Shown here one piece after another: positions 10,208 through 20,364 of a stretch of 64,000 nucleotides of DNA (position 1 is the stretch's first letter; the number at the start of each line of letters is the position of its first letter). The notes beneath the pieces are model-generated. The model made no database searches and was not told where the DNA came from. It was given only the letters and a program-made list of their open reading frames with translations. The position numbers were made by a program, and so were the translations under genes. This DNA is from Rhodospirillaceae bacterium SYSU D60007 (GTDB lineage: Bacteria > Pseudomonadota > Alphaproteobacteria > Reyranellales > Reyranellaceae), in the NCBI GenBank assembly GCA_003574685.1, contig QOCQ01000003.1, positions 124,001 through 188,000 of the forward strand. The letters run 5' to 3'.

Positions 10208-11176
10208 ATGCTGCGTAGATCGCTGGTGACTGCTGTCGCCGCCGCGACGTTGGTCGCATCGGGCAGTGCATGGGCACAACCCAAATCCATGACGCTGGGT
10301 ACCGCCTCGATTGGCGGCACCTATTTCATCTACGGCGGCGTGCTCGCCAAGCTGCTGACGGACAAGACCGGCATCAGCGTGTCCACGCAGCAGACCCAAG
10401 GACCAAACCAGAACATCCTGCTGGTGGACGACAAGAAGGTCGAGCTCGGCATGACGACCATGGGTGTCGCCCTGCAGGCCTGGACCGGCAAGGGTGATTG
10501 GACCAAGGGCAAGAAGTTCGACAACATCCGTGCCCTGTTCCCGATGTACGATACGCCCTTCCAGTGCGTGGCACTGAAGAAGTCGGGAATTACCGCCTTC
10601 AAGCAGCTCGATGGCAAGACGGTCGGCGTGGGACCGCGTGCGGGCACGCCCGGTACCTACATGCCCCTGATCTTTGATGCCCTCGGCATGAAGGCGACGA
10701 TTCGGAATGGCCAGGGTGCGGACATGGCCGGCCAGCTCGCCGACGGCATCCTCGATGCGTTCTGCTTCGGCGCCGGACTGCCAGTTGCCGCCTTCTCGCA
10801 GCTCGACGTCGAGAAGGAGGTCGTGTTCTTCACCTGGACCGACGACGAGATCGCCAAGGTCAAGTCCGCGATGCCGGAATGGTCGGACTCCGTCATTCCC
10901 AAGGGCACCTACAAACAGCAAACCGAAGACCAGAAGACGATCGGCGTCTACAACTTCGCCATCGCCCACAAGGATCTGCCCGACGACGTCGCCTACACCA
11001 TCGTCAAGACCGTTATGGAGAACAATGCTGCAATGGTGCAAGGCCATGGATCCGCGAAGGAGACGGTACCTGCCAATGCCATTCGCAACAGCTTCCTGCC
11101 GTTCCATCCCGGCGCTGTGAAGTACTACAAGGAAAAGAACATCCCGATCGATCCGAAAGCGGTCATGATGAAGTGA
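10208..11176 (+). CDS. TAXI-family TRAP transporter solute-binding protein
   Basis: This is the periplasmic binding component of a TRAP (ion-gradient-driven) transporter of the TAXI type. The 322-residue precursor has a signal peptide (about 1-23, ending GSAWAQ) and then the TAXI hallmark TLGTASIGGTYFIYGGVLAKL. GVGPRAGTP and the YKQQTEDQKTIGVYNFAIA segment follow. The ligand is unknown; some TAXI systems take glutamate or other carboxylates. A GGAGG ribosome site precedes the ATG. The fused permease follows, separated by a hairpin. Confidence 0.93.
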   Translation: MLRRSLVTAVAAATLVASGSAWAQPKSMTLGTASIGGTYFIYGGVLAKLLTDKTGISVSTQQTQGPNQNILLVDDKKVELGMTTMGVALQAWTGKGDWTKGKKFDNIRALFPMYDTPFQCVALKKSGITAFKQLDGKTVGVGPRAGTPGTYMPLIFDALGMKATIRNGQGADMAGQLADGILDAFCFGAGLPVAAFSQLDVEKEVVFFTWTDDEIAKVKSAMPEWSDSVIPKGTYKQQTEDQKTIGVYNFAIAHKDLPDDVAYTIVKTVMENNAAMVQGHGSAKETVPANAIRNSFLPFHPGAVKYYKEKNIPIDPKAVMMK

Positions 11177-11204
11177 CCACGGGCGCGTGGGTGAATTGAT
11201 GGCG

Positions 11205-11233
11205 ACGCCCGCTCCCTGACCCGGAGCGGGCGT
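11205..11233 (+). terminator. Intercistronic hairpin between TRAP binding protein and permease
   Basis: Arms ACGCCCGCTCC (11205-11215) and GGAGCGGGCGT (11223-11233) pair perfectly around a 7-base loop. There is no T-run after it, so full termination is unlikely. It more probably stabilises the upstream message or lets only part of transcription reach the permease, a common way to make excess binding protein. Confidence 0.5.
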
Positions 11234-11295
11234 TCGGCTGTCTGGCCGAACCGCGGCCGCAGAATGCGCCCGGGGGCCAGGGAGGCACAGAGGCT

Positions 11296-13341
11296 ATGGC
11301 GAATGTTCAGCAAGCCACCGTTGCGGACGACGTCGGGCAGGTCGACGTCGACGAACTGGAACATGCAGCCGCCAAACGCACCCACCGTCCATGGGAGCGC
11401 GTGCTATTCTACTGGCTGTGCGCCGGCTTTACCGGCTTTCACCTGCTGATCCTGACGGGTCCTGTCGTCTTGCGGTCGTTCGACGACTGGTTTGGCACAG
11501 GTTTGTATCGGCTGTTTCCGCTGAACATCGACCAGGAGCTGTTTCGCGCCATTCACCTTGCCTGGGGCGCAACGCTCGGCTTCGGATTCTTTGCCATTGC
11601 CAAGAGCAGGGGCACGCAGGGTGTGCCCTGGTACGACTGGCTGCTGATCCTCGCCGCGATCGGGGCCGCCGTATACATGTGGCACAACCTCGTCGATCTG
11701 CAGATGAACCAGGGTGCGATCTACGAGACGCCGGATCTTGTCTACAGCCTCGTCGGACTGGTCGTGGTCTTCGAGTTTTCGCGAAGAACCGCGGGCAACG
11801 CCCTCACCATCATCGCTGCCGTCTTCCTGCTCTACGCGGTTGTCGGGCACTGGCTGCCGGGTCCGCTGTACCACGACAAGTCATTGAAGGATCTGTGGTT
11901 CGCGTTTCCCTACATCTATTCGAACCTCGGCGTTTTCGGCCCGACTCTGGAGGTATCCTCAACCTTCATCATCATGTTCACGGCCTTCGCGGCGTTCCTG
12001 ACCCGCTCGAAGGCCGGCGAGTATTTCAACGATCTGTCGGTGGCGCTCGTCGGCTGGGCACGTGGCGGCCCCGCAAAGGTGGCGGTGCTGTCCGGCGTGA
12101 TGTTCGGCTCCATCAGCGGCTCATCAGTCGCCAATGTCGTCGCATCAGGGTCGGTCACGATTCCGATGATGCGTCGCGTCGGATACGATCGCGCCACGGC
12201 CGGCGCCATCGAGGCGACCTCTTCCACGGGCGGCCAGATCACGCCACCCGTGCTGGGCGCAGCGGCCTTCCTGATGGCCGAAGCCACGGGCATCCAGTAT
12301 GCCGAGATCGCGCTGGCCGCCGTCATTCCGTGCTTTCTCTTTTACGTCGCCTGCTACATGCACGTCGACCTCAACGCCGTGAAGGCAGGGCTGCGCGGCC
12401 TGCCGCGGTCGGAGCTGCCGCGGCTGGTTCCCATGGCTGCGCGGCTCTACATGCTGGCGCCGATCGCCGTCCTGGTCTGGGCCTTCACCGCAGGCTATTC
12501 CGCGTTCCTGGCGGCAGGCCTGGGCATGCTCGCCTGCGTTGCCGTGAGCTGGTTCAACGGGCTTGATCGCGACCCGGACGGTCGGTGGCGCTGGCGCTAC
12601 AGCGATGGCGTCATGGGACCCAGGGGGATCATCGATGCCCTCGAACTCGGCGCCAGGGACAGCATGCAACTGGTCGCCGTGTGCGCTGCGGCCGGCATTG
12701 TGGTTGGCGTGATCGCGCTCACCGGGATCGGTGGACGCTTTGCGTACATCATGCAGGCGATCGCCGGCGACTCCCAGCTTCTGGCCATGCTGTTCACGAT
12801 GGTGGTGGTCACGATTCTTGGCATGGGCATGCCGACCACGGCAGCCTATGCTATTGCGGCAGCGGTGGTGGCGCCCGGGCTGGTGCAGATCGGCGTGCCC
12901 AAGCTGGTCGCGCACATGTTCATCTTCTACTACGCCGTGCTGTCGGCCATCACGCCGCCGGTCGCCGTGGCATCCATCGCCGCCGCCGGCATGGCCAAGG
13001 CCGATGCCTGGAAGACATCATGGATTGCCGTCAAGCTCGGGCTGGCGACCTTCATCGTACCGTTGATGTTCTTCTACAGCCCGACCCTGCTGGGGCAGGG
13101 CGAATGGCTGGAGATTCTGCCGCCGCTGATCACCGCGACGATCGGTGTGTGCCTGCTGGCTTGCGCCACTGAAGGGTGGCTCGTCGGGCCGATGCCGCTG
13201 CCGGTGCGTGTCGTGCTGTTTGTCGGTGCGGTTTGCCTGATCGCGCCCGAGCCGATCACGGATGGCATCGGCCTTGTGATCGCGCTGGGTGTCTGGGGCT
13301 ACCAGGCCATGGCGCGCCGACGGGCAGTGGGACAGGGTTAA
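11296..13341 (+). CDS. TRAP transporter permease, fused small and large subunits (TAXI type)
   Basis: This 681-residue inner-membrane protein fuses the DctQ-like small subunit (roughly the first 200 residues) to the DctM-like large transport subunit, as usual in TAXI systems. The large part contains GSISGSSVANVVASGSVTIP, EATSSTGGQITPPVLGAAAFL and the matching second-repeat LGMGMPTTAAYAIAAAVVAP, the elevator-type helical-hairpin segments. The cytosolic N-terminus is about 30 residues long. It acts with the binding protein encoded just upstream; the substrate is not inferable. Confidence 0.93.
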   Translation: MANVQQATVADDVGQVDVDELEHAAAKRTHRPWERVLFYWLCAGFTGFHLLILTGPVVLRSFDDWFGTGLYRLFPLNIDQELFRAIHLAWGATLGFGFFAIAKSRGTQGVPWYDWLLILAAIGAAVYMWHNLVDLQMNQGAIYETPDLVYSLVGLVVVFEFSRRTAGNALTIIAAVFLLYAVVGHWLPGPLYHDKSLKDLWFAFPYIYSNLGVFGPTLEVSSTFIIMFTAFAAFLTRSKAGEYFNDLSVALVGWARGGPAKVAVLSGVMFGSISGSSVANVVASGSVTIPMMRRVGYDRATAGAIEATSSTGGQITPPVLGAAAFLMAEATGIQYAEIALAAVIPCFLFYVACYMHVDLNAVKAGLRGLPRSELPRLVPMAARLYMLAPIAVLVWAFTAGYSAFLAAGLGMLACVAVSWFNGLDRDPDGRWRWRYSDGVMGPRGIIDALELGARDSMQLVAVCAAAGIVVGVIALTGIGGRFAYIMQAIAGDSQLLAMLFTMVVVTILGMGMPTTAAYAIAAAVVAPGLVQIGVPKLVAHMFIFYYAVLSAITPPVAVASIAAAGMAKADAWKTSWIAVKLGLATFIVPLMFFYSPTLLGQGEWLEILPPLITATIGVCLLACATEGWLVGPMPLPVRVVLFVGAVCLIAPEPITDGIGLVIALGVWGYQAMARRRAVGQG

Positions 13342-13536
13342 GCGGAATATCGCTCGACGCAACAATCTTTCTGGCATTGCGTCGATACCCGAAACATTGC
13401 GAGCCGGGGCTTGAATGTTCGTCGCAGAGGGCGAATTTTCCTAGTCGGAACAAGAGCTTTGCGCCAAGTTTGGCTCGTCGCATTCATCGTACGGCGCCAT
13501 GGTGCATTGCGTTGACGGACGCCTGGGAGGAGATCG
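13342..13536. other. Leader region of the pyruvate dehydrogenase operon
   Basis: This 195-bp gap separates the TRAP permease from pdhA and contains no supportable gene. It should hold the pdh operon promoter; I could not choose one convincingly. A strong ribosome site, GGGAGGAG, ends 4 bases before the pdhA ATG. Confidence 0.5.
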
Positions 13537-14598
13537 ATGGCGAAAGCCGCTGCCAAGCAGAAGGCCGGGGAGCAGTCCCAGCGCAACCACCCTGCCGAGC
13601 CGGGCGACCACAAGGCCACGGCCGAAGACCTCAAGCGGTACTACCACGACATGCTGCTCATCCGCCGCTTCGAGGAGCGCGCGGGCCAGCTCTACGGCAT
13701 GGGCCTGATTGGCGGCTTCTGTCATCTGTACATCGGTCAGGAGGCAGTCGTGGTCGGCATGCAGGCCACCATCGACAGCACGAAGGACGCGGTGATCACC
13801 TCCTATCGCGACCACGGCCACATGCTGGCCACGGGCATGGATCCGCGCGGCGTCATGGCCGAGCTGACCGGGCGCGCCACCGGCTATTCGAAGGGCAAGG
13901 GCGGCTCGATGCACATGTTCAGCCGGGAGCGCAATTTCTACGGCGGCCATGGCATCGTCGGCGCCCAGGTGCCGATCGGCACGGGCCTTGCGTTCGCGCA
14001 CAGATACAACGACAGCGACAGCGTATGCCTGACATATTTCGGTGACGGCAGCGCCAATCAAGGCCAGGTCTACGAGGCCATGAACATGGCTGCCCTGTGG
14101 AAGCTGCCCGTGGTGTACGTGATCGAGAACAACAAGTACGGCATGGGCACCTCGGTCGAGCGGGCTTCCGCCATCGCCGATCTTTACAGGCACGGCGAGG
14201 CCTTCGGCATTCCCGGCGAACAGGTCGACGGCATGGATGTGCTCGCCGTGCGCGCTGCCGGGGAAAAGGCGGTCGCGTACGCCCGCTCTGGCAAGGGGCC
14301 TTACATCCTGGAGATGCTCACCTACCGCTACCGCGGGCACTCCATGAGCGATCCCGGCAAGTACCGCTCGAAGGAGGAGGTGGACAAGATGCGCACCGAG
14401 CGCGATCCGATCGAGCGTCTGAAGAAGATCATGGCCGACCGTCGCGTGCTTGACGAAGCCAGCCTGAAGGCTCTCGATACCGAGGTGCGCAAGGTGGTGG
14501 CCGACGCGGCCGAGTTCGCAACCAACAGCCCGGAGCCGGATCCCGCCGAATTGTGGACCGATGTGCTGGTCGATATGCGCCCACCGGCGGCGGCGTAA
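13537..14598 (+). CDS. pdhA: Pyruvate dehydrogenase E1 component, alpha subunit
   Basis: With PdhB it forms the thiamine-diphosphate enzyme that decarboxylates pyruvate and acetylates the lipoyl arm of the pyruvate dehydrogenase complex. At 353 residues it has the thiamine-diphosphate motif running from GDGSANQG to ENNKYGMGT, and the YRYRGHSMSDPGKYRSKEE loop with the conserved phosphorylation-loop serine of mitochondrial relatives. The first 30 residues are Lys/Gln/Pro-rich and probably disordered. It is first of pdhA-pdhB-pdhC-lpdA. Confidence 0.97.
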   Translation: MAKAAAKQKAGEQSQRNHPAEPGDHKATAEDLKRYYHDMLLIRRFEERAGQLYGMGLIGGFCHLYIGQEAVVVGMQATIDSTKDAVITSYRDHGHMLATGMDPRGVMAELTGRATGYSKGKGGSMHMFSRERNFYGGHGIVGAQVPIGTGLAFAHRYNDSDSVCLTYFGDGSANQGQVYEAMNMAALWKLPVVYVIENNKYGMGTSVERASAIADLYRHGEAFGIPGEQVDGMDVLAVRAAGEKAVAYARSGKGPYILEMLTYRYRGHSMSDPGKYRSKEEVDKMRTERDPIERLKKIMADRRVLDEASLKALDTEVRKVVADAAEFATNSPEPDPAELWTDVLVDMRPPAAA

Positions 14599-14640
14599 GC
14601 TTCAGCACCCCTCCGTCAGCCCCGCCACCGGATCCCGACC

Positions 14641-16038
14641 ATGTCCATTCCAATCCTGATGCCGGCGCTGTCGCCGACCATGACCGAAGGCAAGCTGGCC
14701 AAATGGCACGTCAAGGAGGGCGACAAGGTGTCGTCGGGCCAGGTCATCTGCGAGATCGAAACAGACAAGGCGACGATGGAAGTGGAGGCGGTCGACGAAG
14801 GCATCGTCGGCCGCATTCTTATTGCCGAGGGTACCGAAGCGGTGAAAGTCAACACGCCGATCGCGATGCTCGTGGAAGAGGGCGAGCAGGTCCCAGCCGC
14901 AGCGCCGGCGGCGCCACCTTCCGCCCCGCAGCCGCAAGTGGACGGCGATGCGGCGCGACCCGAACCGCCGCCGGCCTCGCAGCCTTCCGTGCTCACACAG
15001 CCCGCCGCAGTGACCCAGCTCGCCGAGGTGCCAGCGGAACCCGAATGGACCGGCCCGACGGTGAAGCTGACGGTGCGTGAGGCATTGCGCGATGCCATGG
15101 CCGAGGAGATGCGGCGCGATCCCACGGTGTTCCTCATGGGCGAGGAAGTTGCCGAGTATCAGGGCGCCTACAAGGTGAGCCAGGGCCTGCTGGAGGAGTT
15201 TGGCGCACGGCGCGTGATCGATACGCCCATCACCGAGCATGGTTTCGCCGGGCTGGGCGTTGGCGCAGCCTTCGGCGGATTGAGGCCGATCGTCGAATTC
15301 ATGACCTTCAACTTCGCCATGCAGGCGATGGACCAGATCATCAACTCCGCGGCCAAGACCCTTTATATGTCCGGCGGCCAGATGGGCTGTCCGATCGTCT
15401 TCCGGGGCCCGAACGGTGCAGCGGCGCGGGTCGCTGCCCAGCATTCGCAGTGCTACGCGAGCTGGTATGCGCACTGTCCCGGCCTCAAGGTCGTGGCGCC
15501 ATGGAGTGCGGCCGATGCCAAGGGCCTTCTGAAGGCCGCCATTCGCGATCCCAATCCGGTGATCTTCCTGGAGAACGAAATTCTCTACGGGCAGTCCTTC
15601 GAAGTGCCGCAGGCCGACGATTTCGTGCTGCCGATCGGCCGGGCGAGAATCGAGCGGCCGGGCAAGGACGTCACCATTGCGGCGTTCTCCATCATGGTCG
15701 GCAAGGCGCTGCAGGCCGCCGAGGAACTGGCCAAGGAGGGCATCGACGCCGAGGTGATCAATCTGCGCAGCCTGCGGCCGCTGGATACCGAGACGCTCGT
15801 GACCTCGGTCAGGAAGACCAACCGGCTGGTTTCGGTCGAGGAGGGCTGGCCGTTTGCCGGTATCGGCTCCGAACTGGCAGCACTGATGATGGACCAGGCG
15901 TTCGACTGGCTGGATGCGCCGGTCAAGCGCGTTGCCGGGCTGGACATCCCGCTGCCCTACGCGGCCAATCTCGAGAAGATGGCCTTGCCGCAGGCGCCCG
16001 ACATCGTCTCAGCCGCCAAGGCGGTCTGCTATCGCTGA
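14641..16038 (+). CDS. pdhB: Pyruvate dehydrogenase E1 component, beta subunit, with N-terminal lipoyl domain
   Basis: This is the partner of PdhA. Residues 1-80 are a complete lipoyl domain with the lipoylated Lys43 in ETDKATMEV. An Ala/Pro-rich linker (about 82-135) follows, then the E1-beta transketolase-type domain ([52 protein letters not shown]). E1-beta proteins with a lipoyl domain are known in alphaproteobacteria such as Zymomonas and rhizobia. The domain is nearly identical to the one starting PdhC, in DNA as well as protein, pointing to duplication with continued homogenisation. Length is 465 residues. Confidence 0.97.
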   Translation: MSIPILMPALSPTMTEGKLAKWHVKEGDKVSSGQVICEIETDKATMEVEAVDEGIVGRILIAEGTEAVKVNTPIAMLVEEGEQVPAAAPAAPPSAPQPQVDGDAARPEPPPASQPSVLTQPAAVTQLAEVPAEPEWTGPTVKLTVREALRDAMAEEMRRDPTVFLMGEEVAEYQGAYKVSQGLLEEFGARRVIDTPITEHGFAGLGVGAAFGGLRPIVEFMTFNFAMQAMDQIINSAAKTLYMSGGQMGCPIVFRGPNGAAARVAAQHSQCYASWYAHCPGLKVVAPWSAADAKGLLKAAIRDPNPVIFLENEILYGQSFEVPQADDFVLPIGRARIERPGKDVTIAAFSIMVGKALQAAEELAKEGIDAEVINLRSLRPLDTETLVTSVRKTNRLVSVEEGWPFAGIGSELAALMMDQAFDWLDAPVKRVAGLDIPLPYAANLEKMALPQAPDIVSAAKAVCYR

Positions 16039-16059
16039 TCGCCGCGGAGGAGAGGGTAC

Positions 16060-17364
16060 ATGGCCATCAACATCCTCATGCCGGCGCTGTCGCCGACTAT
16101 GACCGAAGGCAAGCTCGCCAAGTGGCATGTAAAGGAGGGAGACAAGGTTTCGTCGGGGCAGGTGATCTGCGAGATCGAAACCGACAAGGCGACGATGGAA
16201 GTCGAGGCGGTGGACGAAGGCATTGTCGGCCGCATCCTGGTTGCCGAGGGCACTGAAGCGGTCAAGGTCAATGCACCGATCGCGATCCTCGTCGAAGAGG
16301 GCGAGGCGGTGCCGGCCGGGCCGGCCCCGCAGGCCACACCGGCGCAGCCGCCGGCCGCCGCACCACCGCCAACACCACCTGCATCAGCGCAAGCACCTGT
16401 CGCTGCGCCGGTACCGTCGGCAGCACCGGCAGCCAAGCCGGCTCCGCCGAAAGCGGCGCCCGCGGCGCGGGATGGTCAGCGGATCTTTGCGTCACCCCTT
16501 GCGAAGCGCATTGCGGCCGAGGCGGGGCTTGATCTGGCGCGCATTGACGGCAGCGGTCCGCATGGGCGCATCGTGAAGGCTGATGTCGAGGCGGCCAGGA
16601 AGGGGGGTACGGCAAGGGCAGCACCGCCTGCTGCGCCCGGCGAGCGGCCAGCGGCAGCGGCGGCCTTCCCGGCGGGAGAGACGCGGAAGATCCCACACAC
16701 CAGCGTTCGCAAGGTGATCGCGCGGCGCATGCTGGAGTCCAAGCAGCAGGTTCCGCACATCTACCTGACAGTGGACTACGAGATCGACGCGCTGCTGGCG
16801 GCGCGGCAGGCGATCAACGCCGTGGGCGAGAAGAGCAAGATCAAGGTGTCGGTCAACGACATGGTGATCAAGGCCTGCGCCCAGGCCTTGCGCGATCATC
16901 CCGACGTCAACGCCTCGTGGACCGAAACCGACATGATCCAGTACGGCACGGTGGATGTGTCGGTTGCGGTTGCTACCGACCGCGGCCTGATCACGCCGAT
17001 CGTGCGCAATGCCGACCTGAAGGGGATCGGCCGCATCGCCAGCGAGATGAAGGATCTCGCCGCCCGCGCGCGCGAGGGGAAGCTGAAGCTCGAGGAGTTC
17101 CAGGGCGGGGGCTTCACGATCTCCAACATGGGCATGTACGGCATCAAGGATTTTGCCGCCGTCATCAATCCGCCGCAGGCCGCGATCCTCGCGGTAGGCG
17201 CGGGCGAGCAACGCGTCGTGGTGCGCGATGGCCAGATGGTGATTCGTACCATCATGAGCTGCACGCTCTCGGCCGACCATCGCGTCGTCGACGGTGCCGT
17301 CGGCGCGCAGTTCCTGCAAACGCTGCGCGGCTATATCGAGCAGCCGGCGGCAATGCTGCTGTAA
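16060..17364 (+). CDS. pdhC: Pyruvate dehydrogenase E2, dihydrolipoamide acetyltransferase
   Basis: This is the core of the complex, passing the acetyl group to CoA. The 434 residues have a lipoyl domain (1-80, Lys43), a long Pro/Ala linker, a peripheral-subunit-binding domain (from about residue 146: [16 protein letters not shown], then [16 protein letters not shown]), a second Ala/Pro linker and the catalytic domain (from about 210) ending with the active-site [16 protein letters not shown]. Only one lipoyl domain is present here, but the complex gains another through PdhB. A GGAGGAG ribosome site precedes the ATG. Confidence 0.97.
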   Translation: MAINILMPALSPTMTEGKLAKWHVKEGDKVSSGQVICEIETDKATMEVEAVDEGIVGRILVAEGTEAVKVNAPIAILVEEGEAVPAGPAPQATPAQPPAAAPPPTPPASAQAPVAAPVPSAAPAAKPAPPKAAPAARDGQRIFASPLAKRIAAEAGLDLARIDGSGPHGRIVKADVEAARKGGTARAAPPAAPGERPAAAAAFPAGETRKIPHTSVRKVIARRMLESKQQVPHIYLTVDYEIDALLAARQAINAVGEKSKIKVSVNDMVIKACAQALRDHPDVNASWTETDMIQYGTVDVSVAVATDRGLITPIVRNADLKGIGRIASEMKDLAARAREGKLKLEEFQGGGFTISNMGMYGIKDFAAVINPPQAAILAVGAGEQRVVVRDGQMVIRTIMSCTLSADHRVVDGAVGAQFLQTLRGYIEQPAAMLL

Positions 17365-17409
17365 CCCAATCCATTTTTCCAGGGCACCCGCCGCGGGCGG
17401 GCAAGGCAC

Positions 17410-18822
17410 ATGGCCGAAACCAGCTTCGATCTTATCGTTATCGGCACCGGGCCGGGCGGATACGTGGCCGCCATCCGTGCCGCCCAGCTCGGCATGAAGA
17501 CGGCGGTGGTCGAGCGTGATCACCTGGGCGGCATCTGTCTTAACTGGGGTTGCATTCCCACCAAGGCGCTGCTGCGCTCGGCTGAGGTGTTCCACCTGAT
17601 GAAGCATGCCGACTCCTTCGGGTTGTCGGCGAAGGACGTCGGCTTCGATGCCAAGAAGGTCGTCGAACGCTCGCGCAAGGTGGCGGGGCAGCTCAACGCC
17701 GGCGTCAAGCATCTCATGCGCAAGAACAAGATCACGGTGTTCGAGGGTGCCGGCCGGCTCGACGGGGTCGCCGGCGGCCTGCGCAAGGTGGCGGTGACCG
17801 ACAAGGACAAGAAGGCGACCGCCCTCACGGCGAAGAATGTGATCCTTGCTACCGGCGCGCGGGCCCGCGAGCTGCCGGGCATGGAGGCCGACGGCAAGCT
17901 GGTCTGGACCTACAAGGAAGCGATGGTGCCGCCCTCCATCCCCAAGTCGTTGCTGGTGATCGGCTCAGGCGCGATCGGCATCGAGTTCGCAAGCTTCTTC
18001 CGTACCTTCGGATCCGAGGTCACCGTCGTCGAAGTGCTGGATCGCATCCTGCCTGTGGAGGACGAGGACATCTCCGCCTTTGCCCGCAAGGCCTTCGAAA
18101 AGCAGGGCATGAAGCTGATGACCAGCGCCACGGTGAAGGCGCTGAAGAAAGGCACGAACAGCGTGACGGCCGCCATCGAGGCGGGCGGCAAGACGCAGGA
18201 GCTGACGGTCGAGCGGGTGATCTCTGCCGTCGGCATCGTCGGCAACGTGGAGAACCTCGGCCTAGAGGGCACCAAGGTAAAGGTCGAGCGCAGCCATGTG
18301 GTGATTGATCAATGGGGATTTACGGGTGAGCCCAATGTTTATGCCATCGGCGATCTTTGCGGCCCTCCATGGCTGGCGCACAAGGCAAGCCACGAGGGCG
18401 TCATCGCGGTCGAGCACATCGCCGGGCTCAAGAACCTGCACCCGCTCGATGTCAGCAACGTGCCGGGATGCACGTACTGCACGCCACAGGTGGCGAGCGT
18501 CGGGCTAACCGAGAAGGCGGCCAAGGAAAAGGGGCACCAGGTCAAGGTCGGCCGCTTCCCCTTTATCGGCAACGGCAAGGCGATCGCGCTGGGCGAACCC
18601 GATGGCCTGGTGAAGACGGTCTTCGATGCCCGCACCGGTGAGTTGCTGGGCGCGCACATGATCGGCCCGGAAGTGACGGAACTGATCCAGGGCTACGGCA
18701 TTGCACGCACGCTGGAGACGACCGAGGCCGAGCTGATGCATGCGGTCTTCCCGCACCCGACGCTGTCGGAGGCGATGCATGAGGCTGTGCTTGATGCCTA
18801 TGGCCGGGTGATCCACATCTGA
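17410..18822 (+). CDS. lpdA: Dihydrolipoamide dehydrogenase (E3)
   Basis: This is the flavoprotein that reoxidises dihydrolipoamide with NAD+. The 470-residue chain has the FAD-binding GTGPGGYVAAIRAAQLG, the redox disulfide in GGICLNWGCIPTKALL, the NAD-binding GSGAIGIEFASFF, YAIGDLCGPPWLAHKASHEG, and the C-terminal HPTLSEAMHEA with the catalytic His. It is the last recognisable gene of the pdh cluster and is followed after 11 bases by an unknown gene. Confidence 0.97.
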   Translation: MAETSFDLIVIGTGPGGYVAAIRAAQLGMKTAVVERDHLGGICLNWGCIPTKALLRSAEVFHLMKHADSFGLSAKDVGFDAKKVVERSRKVAGQLNAGVKHLMRKNKITVFEGAGRLDGVAGGLRKVAVTDKDKKATALTAKNVILATGARARELPGMEADGKLVWTYKEAMVPPSIPKSLLVIGSGAIGIEFASFFRTFGSEVTVVEVLDRILPVEDEDISAFARKAFEKQGMKLMTSATVKALKKGTNSVTAAIEAGGKTQELTVERVISAVGIVGNVENLGLEGTKVKVERSHVVIDQWGFTGEPNVYAIGDLCGPPWLAHKASHEGVIAVEHIAGLKNLHPLDVSNVPGCTYCTPQVASVGLTEKAAKEKGHQVKVGRFPFIGNGKAIALGEPDGLVKTVFDARTGELLGAHMIGPEVTELIQGYGIARTLETTEAELMHAVFPHPTLSEAMHEAVLDAYGRVIHI

Positions 18823-18833
18823 CGCCGGACCGT

Positions 18834-19322
18834 ATGCGCACCGAGCAGGATATCCTGGAGATGATCGGCCGAGCGCTGCGCGAGAAGGAGGCGCAGCGCC
18901 AGCGTGCGGCCCAGCGACTGGCGGAGGAGATCGAGGCCAGGCGCGTTTTCCTGCAGGCCGCTCGCGCCGTCTTTACCCATATCGTGGTGCCGGAGATGGA
19001 GCGCTTCAGCGCCATCCTGCAGCAGGCCCGCATGCGACCGACAGTGTCGGACACGGGGGCGTTCTATCTTCCAGGCGCCAGCGATGCCACGCTGATCGCG
19101 CGCTTCGCCCTGCCTTTGTTGCGCGACCAGGTCGAACTGCCGCTCAGCGTCTGTTTCGAGGCCGTCTTTCCGGTCGGCATTGCCGTGTACTTCGGCGACG
19201 TGGAAGCCGACCGGACGCAGGCGAGAGGCGAAGTCGAGGAAGTGCCACTGGAGAATATGACCCGCGACCTTGTCGAAGACCGCCTCGTAAGGGTCCTCGA
19301 AAACTATCTCCACGAATTGTGA
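18834..19322 (+). CDS. Small protein of unknown function in the pdh-lipA cluster
   Basis: I do not recognise this 162-residue protein. The first 40 or so residues are rich in Glu/Arg/Gln and strongly helical, probably a coiled coil ([20 protein letters not shown]). The rest looks like a compact alpha/beta domain without signal peptide or membrane segment. It starts 11 bases after lpdA and ends before lipA, so it is probably co-transcribed with genes for lipoate-dependent metabolism; any link to that function is only by position. Confidence 0.7.
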   Translation: MRTEQDILEMIGRALREKEAQRQRAAQRLAEEIEARRVFLQAARAVFTHIVVPEMERFSAILQQARMRPTVSDTGAFYLPGASDATLIARFALPLLRDQVELPLSVCFEAVFPVGIAVYFGDVEADRTQARGEVEEVPLENMTRDLVEDRLVRVLENYLHEL

Positions 19323-19374
19323 CTGCCGTGGCGCTCACTTGACGCCCGTCCCGCAAAGGCTCACCTGTACGGTC

Positions 19375-20361
19375 ATGGACACGACCCTCGAAAAGCCGTC
19401 ACCAACGCGCGCAGAGCGGCATCCTGAAAAGGCGCACCGTCCGGACAATCCCATGGTGGTCCGCAAGCCGGACTGGATCCGGGTAAAGGCCCCCAATTCT
19501 CCGGAGTATGCCGAAACCAGGCGGCTGATGCGCCAGTATGGTCTTTCGACGGTATGCGAGGAGGCCGCCTGCCCGAATATCGGCGAGTGCTGGAAGCTGA
19601 AGCACGCCACGTTCATGATCATGGGCGACACGTGCACGCGGGCCTGCGCTTTCTGCAACGTCAGGACCGGCCTGCCGGGCGCGCTCAATCCGCACGAGCC
19701 GGCCAACGTGGCCGAAGCAGTACGTCAGCTCAAGCTGCATCATGTCGTGGTCACATCGGTCGATCGGGATGACCTCGACGACGGCGGTGCGGCGCATTTT
19801 GCCGCTGTCATCGCCGCCATTCGCGCGGCGGCACCCGGCACTACGGTCGAGATTCTGACGCCGGATTTCCTGCGCAAATCAGGTGCGGTCGAAACGGTGG
19901 TGGCGGCCCGTCCCGATGTGTTCAACCACAATCTGGAAACGGTGCCGCGGCTATACCCCACCATTCGTCCCGGCGCGCGATACTTCGCCTCCTTGCAGTT
20001 GCTGGCCCGGGTCAAGGAGCTCGACCCCGCGGGGTTCACCAAATCGGGCCTGATGGTAGGGCTGGGTGAAACACGCGGCGAGATCGGCCAAGTGATGGAT
20101 GATCTGCGTGCGGCAGACGTCGATTTTCTGACCATAGGGCAATACCTGCAGCCGACGCCCAAGCATGCCGCGGTAGAAAAGTTCTGGACGCCCGAGGAGT
20201 TCGCACAGCTTGCCGCCATGGCGCGTGGCAAGGGTTTCCTGATGGTCTCTGCAACCCCGCTCACCCGCTCCAGCTATCATGCCGGCGATGATTTCGCCCG
20301 CCTGCGTGCCGCACGCCAGGCCAGGCTGGCTGCCGGTCCCGATGTGCAGGTTGTGAAATAG
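19375..20361 (+). CDS. lipA: Lipoyl synthase (radical SAM)
   Basis: It inserts two sulfurs into octanoyl groups on lipoyl domains, activating PdhB, PdhC and others encoded nearby. Both iron-sulfur sites are visible: the auxiliary cluster [12 protein letters not shown] and the radical-SAM cluster CTRACAFC, with the family's C-terminal [14 protein letters not shown] 19375 gives 328 residues; a TTG 12 codons earlier (19339) is possible but has no better ribosome site. It is followed 3 bases later by the RatA-like gene. Confidence 0.96.
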   Translation: MDTTLEKPSPTRAERHPEKAHRPDNPMVVRKPDWIRVKAPNSPEYAETRRLMRQYGLSTVCEEAACPNIGECWKLKHATFMIMGDTCTRACAFCNVRTGLPGALNPHEPANVAEAVRQLKLHHVVVTSVDRDDLDDGGAAHFAAVIAAIRAAAPGTTVEILTPDFLRKSGAVETVVAARPDVFNHNLETVPRLYPTIRPGARYFASLQLLARVKELDPAGFTKSGLMVGLGETRGEIGQVMDDLRAADVDFLTIGQYLQPTPKHAAVEKFWTPEEFAQLAAMARGKGFLMVSATPLTRSSYHAGDDFARLRAARQARLAAGPDVQVVK

Positions 20362-20364
20362 CCG

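Noticed and set aside
13342-13536. Sigma-54 promoter before pdhA
   Set aside because: A TGGCATTGC stretch near 13373 lacks the GG-N10-GC spacing needed.
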